Positions 40,807 to 44,158 of a stretch of 44,158 bases of DNA are shown piece after piece (positions within the stretch are counted from its first letter, which is position 1; the number at the start of each line of letters is the position of its first letter). Source of the stretch: Actinomycetales bacterium (lineage in GTDB: Bacteria > Actinomycetota > Actinomycetes > Actinomycetales > Microbacteriaceae); contig JAATFB010000003.1 of the NCBI GenBank assembly GCA_015655415.1, forward strand, positions 1 through 44,158. The letters run 5' to 3'. The position numbers and the translations under genes were made by a program. The notes beneath the pieces were generated by a model. It was given only the letters and a program-made list of their open reading frames with translations, made no database searches and was not told where the DNA came from.

Positions 40807-42156
40807 ATGTCCTCAACCCGCACTCCCGGCGCGCCCGTGATCGACCGCGTCGCGGCGGCCGTCGGACGAAGGCGGTACGTCATCGCCGTGGCGCTGTGCA
40901 TCGTCACGTGCCTGGGCTACATGGACCGGGTGAACTTCTCCGTGGCGGGCAAGTCGATCATCGACGCCTTCCACCTCACCACGGGCGACTTCGGCCTCGT
41001 GACCTCGATATTCAGCTGGGCCTACCTCGTCCTGATGATCCCGTTCGGCATCCTGGCCGACCGCACCGGATCGCGGTTCACGCTCCCGCTCGCGATCATC
41101 GTGTGGTCGGTGGGTGCGGGCGCGACCGGTCTTGCGGTCGGGTTCGGCACTCTGATGACCGCTCGCCTCCTGCTCGGCGCGGGCGAGGCCCCCACCTTCC
41201 CCGCGGGCAACATGGTCGTGCGGGAGTGGGCGCCCGTCAAGGAGCGCGGAGCGTTCACCGGCGCCTTCAACGCCGGGACCGTCGTGGGACCGGCCGTCGG
41301 CTCCGTCGTCGCCGCGTATCTGGTTGTCGGCATCGGCTGGCGCGAGTCGTTCTTCATCCAGGGCGCGTTCGGCCTGCTCGTCGGCATCGTGTGGTATCTG
41401 GTGTATCGCAAGCCGGAGGAGGCCAGGTGGCTCAGGCCGGCCGAGCGTGACTTCATCCTCGCCAACCGCGACACGGCGACACCCGCCGACACGGGGGTGA
41501 AGCCGATGGGCGTCTGGTCGCTGCTGCGCGTCCCGAGCGTCTGGGGTCTCATGATCACCCAGGGCACGGCCGTCTACACGAGCTACATGTTCCTGAGCTT
41601 CCTGCCCCTCTTCCTGCAGACCCAGCGCGGCCTCGCCGTGCTGAGCTCCGGCTGGGCGACGGGCCTGACCTACGGCATCGCCGCGGTCGGCAGCGTCCTC
41701 GTCGCGTGGCTGAGCGACAGGCTGCTCAAGCGTTCGGCGGTGCTGAGGGGCGGTCGTCGCAAGGCCGTCGCGCTCATCATGGTGCTGACCCTGCCGATGC
41801 TGGCGTTGCCGTTCGTGACGAGCGTGCCGTTGCTCATCGTCCTGGTGTCGTGGGTGCTGATCATGGACACGGCGGCGATCACGCTGAACTGGACGCTCAC
41901 CAACGATCTCATCGTCGACAAGTCCGCCAGCGGCCGCGCCTTCTCGCTCACCGGGGTGGGCGGCAACGTCTTCGGGCTGCTCGCGCCGATCGTCACCGGG
42001 TACCTCGTGGATGCGACGGGCAGCTACACCGTGCCGTTCTTCGTCGCCGCCGGGCTGCTCGTGGCCGGCGCGATCATCACCCTCACCCTCTCGAAGAGGC
42101 CGCTGCTGTCGGGGTCGCGCACCCTCGTGGAGAAGACCGCCGTGGAGTCCTCGTGA
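40807..42156 (+). CDS. MFS transporter, anion:cation symporter (ACS) type
   Basis: The 449-residue membrane protein has 12 segments. The first ends with G-Y-M-D-R-V-N-F-S-V-A, the ACS/GudP-like signature R-x-N; loop 2-3 has G-I-L-A-D-R-T-G-S-R, and helix 5 carries G-A-G-E-A-P-T-F-P-A-G-N near 135. Such carriers move sugar acids (glucarate, galactonate, threonate). Located among sugar-acid genes, it probably imports the substrate. An AAGGA site lies about 11 nt upstream; the stop overlaps the next gene by GTGA. Confidence 0.92.
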   Translation: MSSTRTPGAPVIDRVAAAVGRRRYVIAVALCIVTCLGYMDRVNFSVAGKSIIDAFHLTTGDFGLVTSIFSWAYLVLMIPFGILADRTGSRFTLPLAIIVWSVGAGATGLAVGFGTLMTARLLLGAGEAPTFPAGNMVVREWAPVKERGAFTGAFNAGTVVGPAVGSVVAAYLVVGIGWRESFFIQGAFGLLVGIVWYLVYRKPEEARWLRPAERDFILANRDTATPADTGVKPMGVWSLLRVPSVWGLMITQGTAVYTSYMFLSFLPLFLQTQRGLAVLSSGWATGLTYGIAAVGSVLVAWLSDRLLKRSAVLRGGRRKAVALIMVLTLPMLALPFVTSVPLLIVLVSWVLIMDTAAITLNWTLTNDLIVDKSASGRAFSLTGVGGNVFGLLAPIVTGYLVDATGSYTVPFFVAAGLLVAGAIITLTLSKRPLLSGSRTLVEKTAVESS

Positions 42157-42896
42157 GCTATCGCTTCGACCAGCTCACCGTCGGGTTCCCGGGCAAGACC
42201 GCCACGCACGGCGGGCTCGGCTGGGCGAGCGTCGGGCTGCTGCGCGACGACGAGCACACGATCCTGGTCGACACGGGCCCTCCGCAGTACACCGCGCTGC
42301 TCAAGGAGCGCCTGGCCGCCCTGGGGCTGTCGCCTCAGGATGTGACCCACATCCTGACGACCCACCTGCACTGGGATCACATCAGCAACTTCACGATGTT
42401 CGGCAACGCCACGGTCGTCGTCGGGCGGGATGAGCTGGAGTGGGCGCGCACGCAGCCCCCGGGCACCTTCCTCGTCCCTGACGTCCATGTCGCCCGGCTG
42501 GTGGCCATGTCGGAGCGCGTGCTGCGTGTGGCGGAGGGGGAGGAGTTCCTGCCCGGCGTAGCGGCTCACCTCACACCGGGCCACACCCCGGCGCATCTCG
42601 CCTTCTCCGTCGAGGTCGGCGAGGGCCGTGTCCTGTTCGCCGGCGACGCGGTGAAGAACCGCTACGAGCTCGCCACCGGAGAGGTGGACTCCTCGCTCGA
42701 CTTCGCCGCCAGCCGCGCCAGCGTGGAGGCGCTGCGCGACATCCTGGCAACGGGCGACGGCATCGTCATGGTGCCCGGGCACGACGTGCGACTCGCACTC
42801 AGCGACGGCGAGGTCGTCACTCTCGGCGAGCACCACGTGGACTTCCAGGTCTTCCTCAGCACCCGCCACGGAGCGCAGCCGCGTCCGCTCGTGTAG
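42153..42896 (+). CDS. Metallo-beta-lactamase-fold hydrolase, possible lactonase
   Basis: The 247-residue protein has T-H-L-H-W-D-H near residue 68 (H-x-H-x-D-H), a third His in P-G-H-T-P near 145, G-D-A near 170 and a late P-G-H-D. This is the spacing of quorum-quenching lactonases and glyoxalase II. GTG 42153 overlaps the MFS stop, so it is translated with the transporter. A role in opening threono- or erythronolactone before catabolism fits the locus but is an inference. Confidence 0.85.
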   Translation: MSYRFDQLTVGFPGKTATHGGLGWASVGLLRDDEHTILVDTGPPQYTALLKERLAALGLSPQDVTHILTTHLHWDHISNFTMFGNATVVVGRDELEWARTQPPGTFLVPDVHVARLVAMSERVLRVAEGEEFLPGVAAHLTPGHTPAHLAFSVEVGEGRVLFAGDAVKNRYELATGEVDSSLDFAASRASVEALRDILATGDGIVMVPGHDVRLALSDGEVVTLGEHHVDFQVFLSTRHGAQPRPLV

Positions 42897-42922
42897 CCAC
42901 GAAGCTCGCGCAGCGTCCGTGG

Positions 42923-42937
42923 CCGGAGCGGCTCCGG
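42923..42937 (+). terminator. Weak hairpin after the sugar-acid operon
   Basis: CCGGAGC and GCTCCGG form a 6-7 bp stem with a 1-3 nt loop, 27 nt after the stop. It could stop the operon but is not strong. The rest of 42897-43054 holds no gene. Confidence 0.35.
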
Positions 42938-43054
42938 CGGTCGGGCACCTCTGATACCCCGCGCCCGAGGCCGCTCCGGGCGGTGCTTCGCGCCGGATCG
43001 CAGCGCGCCCGGCCGGATCATCGTGCGGCTCGGAATACCCTGCGGCGATCGAAA

Positions 43055-43075
43055 GTTGACATGAGCGTACTCAAC
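43055..43075. promoter_or_regulatory. HAIR-like HspR box, upstream copy
   Basis: GTTGACA-N7-ACTCAAC, inside a perfect AAGTTGA/TCAACTT inverted repeat (43053-43059 and 43071-43077). It resembles the HspR-associated repeat CTTGAGT-N7-ACTCAAG with two or three changes. Confidence 0.7.
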
Positions 43076-43090
43076 TTCAGGGGCTAGAGC

Positions 43091-43116
43091 TTGACAGCCC
43101 ACCGAGCCTGGCATAA

Positions 43117-43119
<3 letters not shown>
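43091..43119 (+). promoter_or_regulatory. SigA-type promoter of dnaK
   Basis: TTGACA (43091-43096), a 17-nt spacer and TAAGTT (43114-43119). The downstream HAIR box covers the -10, so HspR binding would block RNA polymerase. Confidence 0.88.

Positions 43120-44158
<1,039 letters not shown>

Overview
The window is high-GC DNA from an actinobacterium, most likely a member of the Microbacteriaceae (Microbacterium/Leifsonia-like). The pointers are the frequent gcatcc/ggatgc codon context, zinc-ligand-poor L28/L33/S14 proteins next to zur, a DnaK promoter with HspR-type HAIR boxes, an NrtR regulator, a CopD-CtaG fusion, and many genes that look leaderless: a TANNNT hexamer lies 6-7 nt before the start codon at eight genes. 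All assignments come from reading the sequence; no database search was possible.

Layout. 1-626: the 3' end of an IS3-like transposase, with its terminal repeat cutting off a small Cys-containing gene. 724-3223 (minus): wtp-like phosphatase, purB and a frameshifted hypothetical. 3514-5161: a WXG100-like small protein and an alpha/beta-hydrolase. 5187-5579 (minus): small membrane protein. 5778-10534: HisC/Pat-like aminotransferase and the E1-alpha, E1-beta and E2 subunits of a branched-chain 2-oxoacid dehydrogenase. 10734-11654 (minus): 5'-3' exonuclease. 11770-15233: zinc uptake locus (probable Zur operator, solute-binding protein, ATPase, permease, Zur). 15249-16253: rpmB-rpmG-rpsN operon with a structured leader and a strong terminator. 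16261-16489: repeat array. 16674: HU-like protein. 17133-20428: CopD-CtaG and a Pif1-like helicase. 20888-26851: beta-lactamase-fold lipoprotein, DinB-like protein, membrane protein, frameshifted CtpE-like P-type ATPase, TMEM175-like channel.

26987-29896 is an ADP-ribose-related module. An NrtR-type Nudix regulator with a degenerate catalytic box is divergent from an operon of two small unknown proteins and an ADP-ribosylglycohydrolase fused to a Cys-based phosphatase. A broken small gene, tRNA-Gly(CCC), dcd, a DUF1579-like gene, a Rossmann-motif remnant and an Atg22-like MFS transporter follow.

33283-42896 is a probable catabolic locus for four-carbon sugar acids (threonate/erythronate type). 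On the minus strand four genes, each overlapping the next by 4 nt, encode kinase 1, a class II aldolase (OtnC-like), kinase 2 and a PdxA2-like dehydrogenase. Divergently, a 3-hydroxyacyl-CoA-dehydrogenase-family oxidoreductase, a DeoR regulator, an ACS-family MFS transporter and a metallo-beta-lactamase-fold (possible lactonase) protein follow. A ROK regulator lies at the far end. The order suggests two parallel kinase branches that both end in dihydroxyacetone phosphate. The window ends inside dnaK.

The most notable points are the sugar-acid locus with an unusual dehydrogenase and candidate lactonase, the NrtR-linked ADP-ribosyl operon, the four-hairpin rpmB leader, the 31-bp/inverted repeat array, the repeated leaderless-promoter geometry, and three small frameshifts that are either real gene decay or assembly errors.
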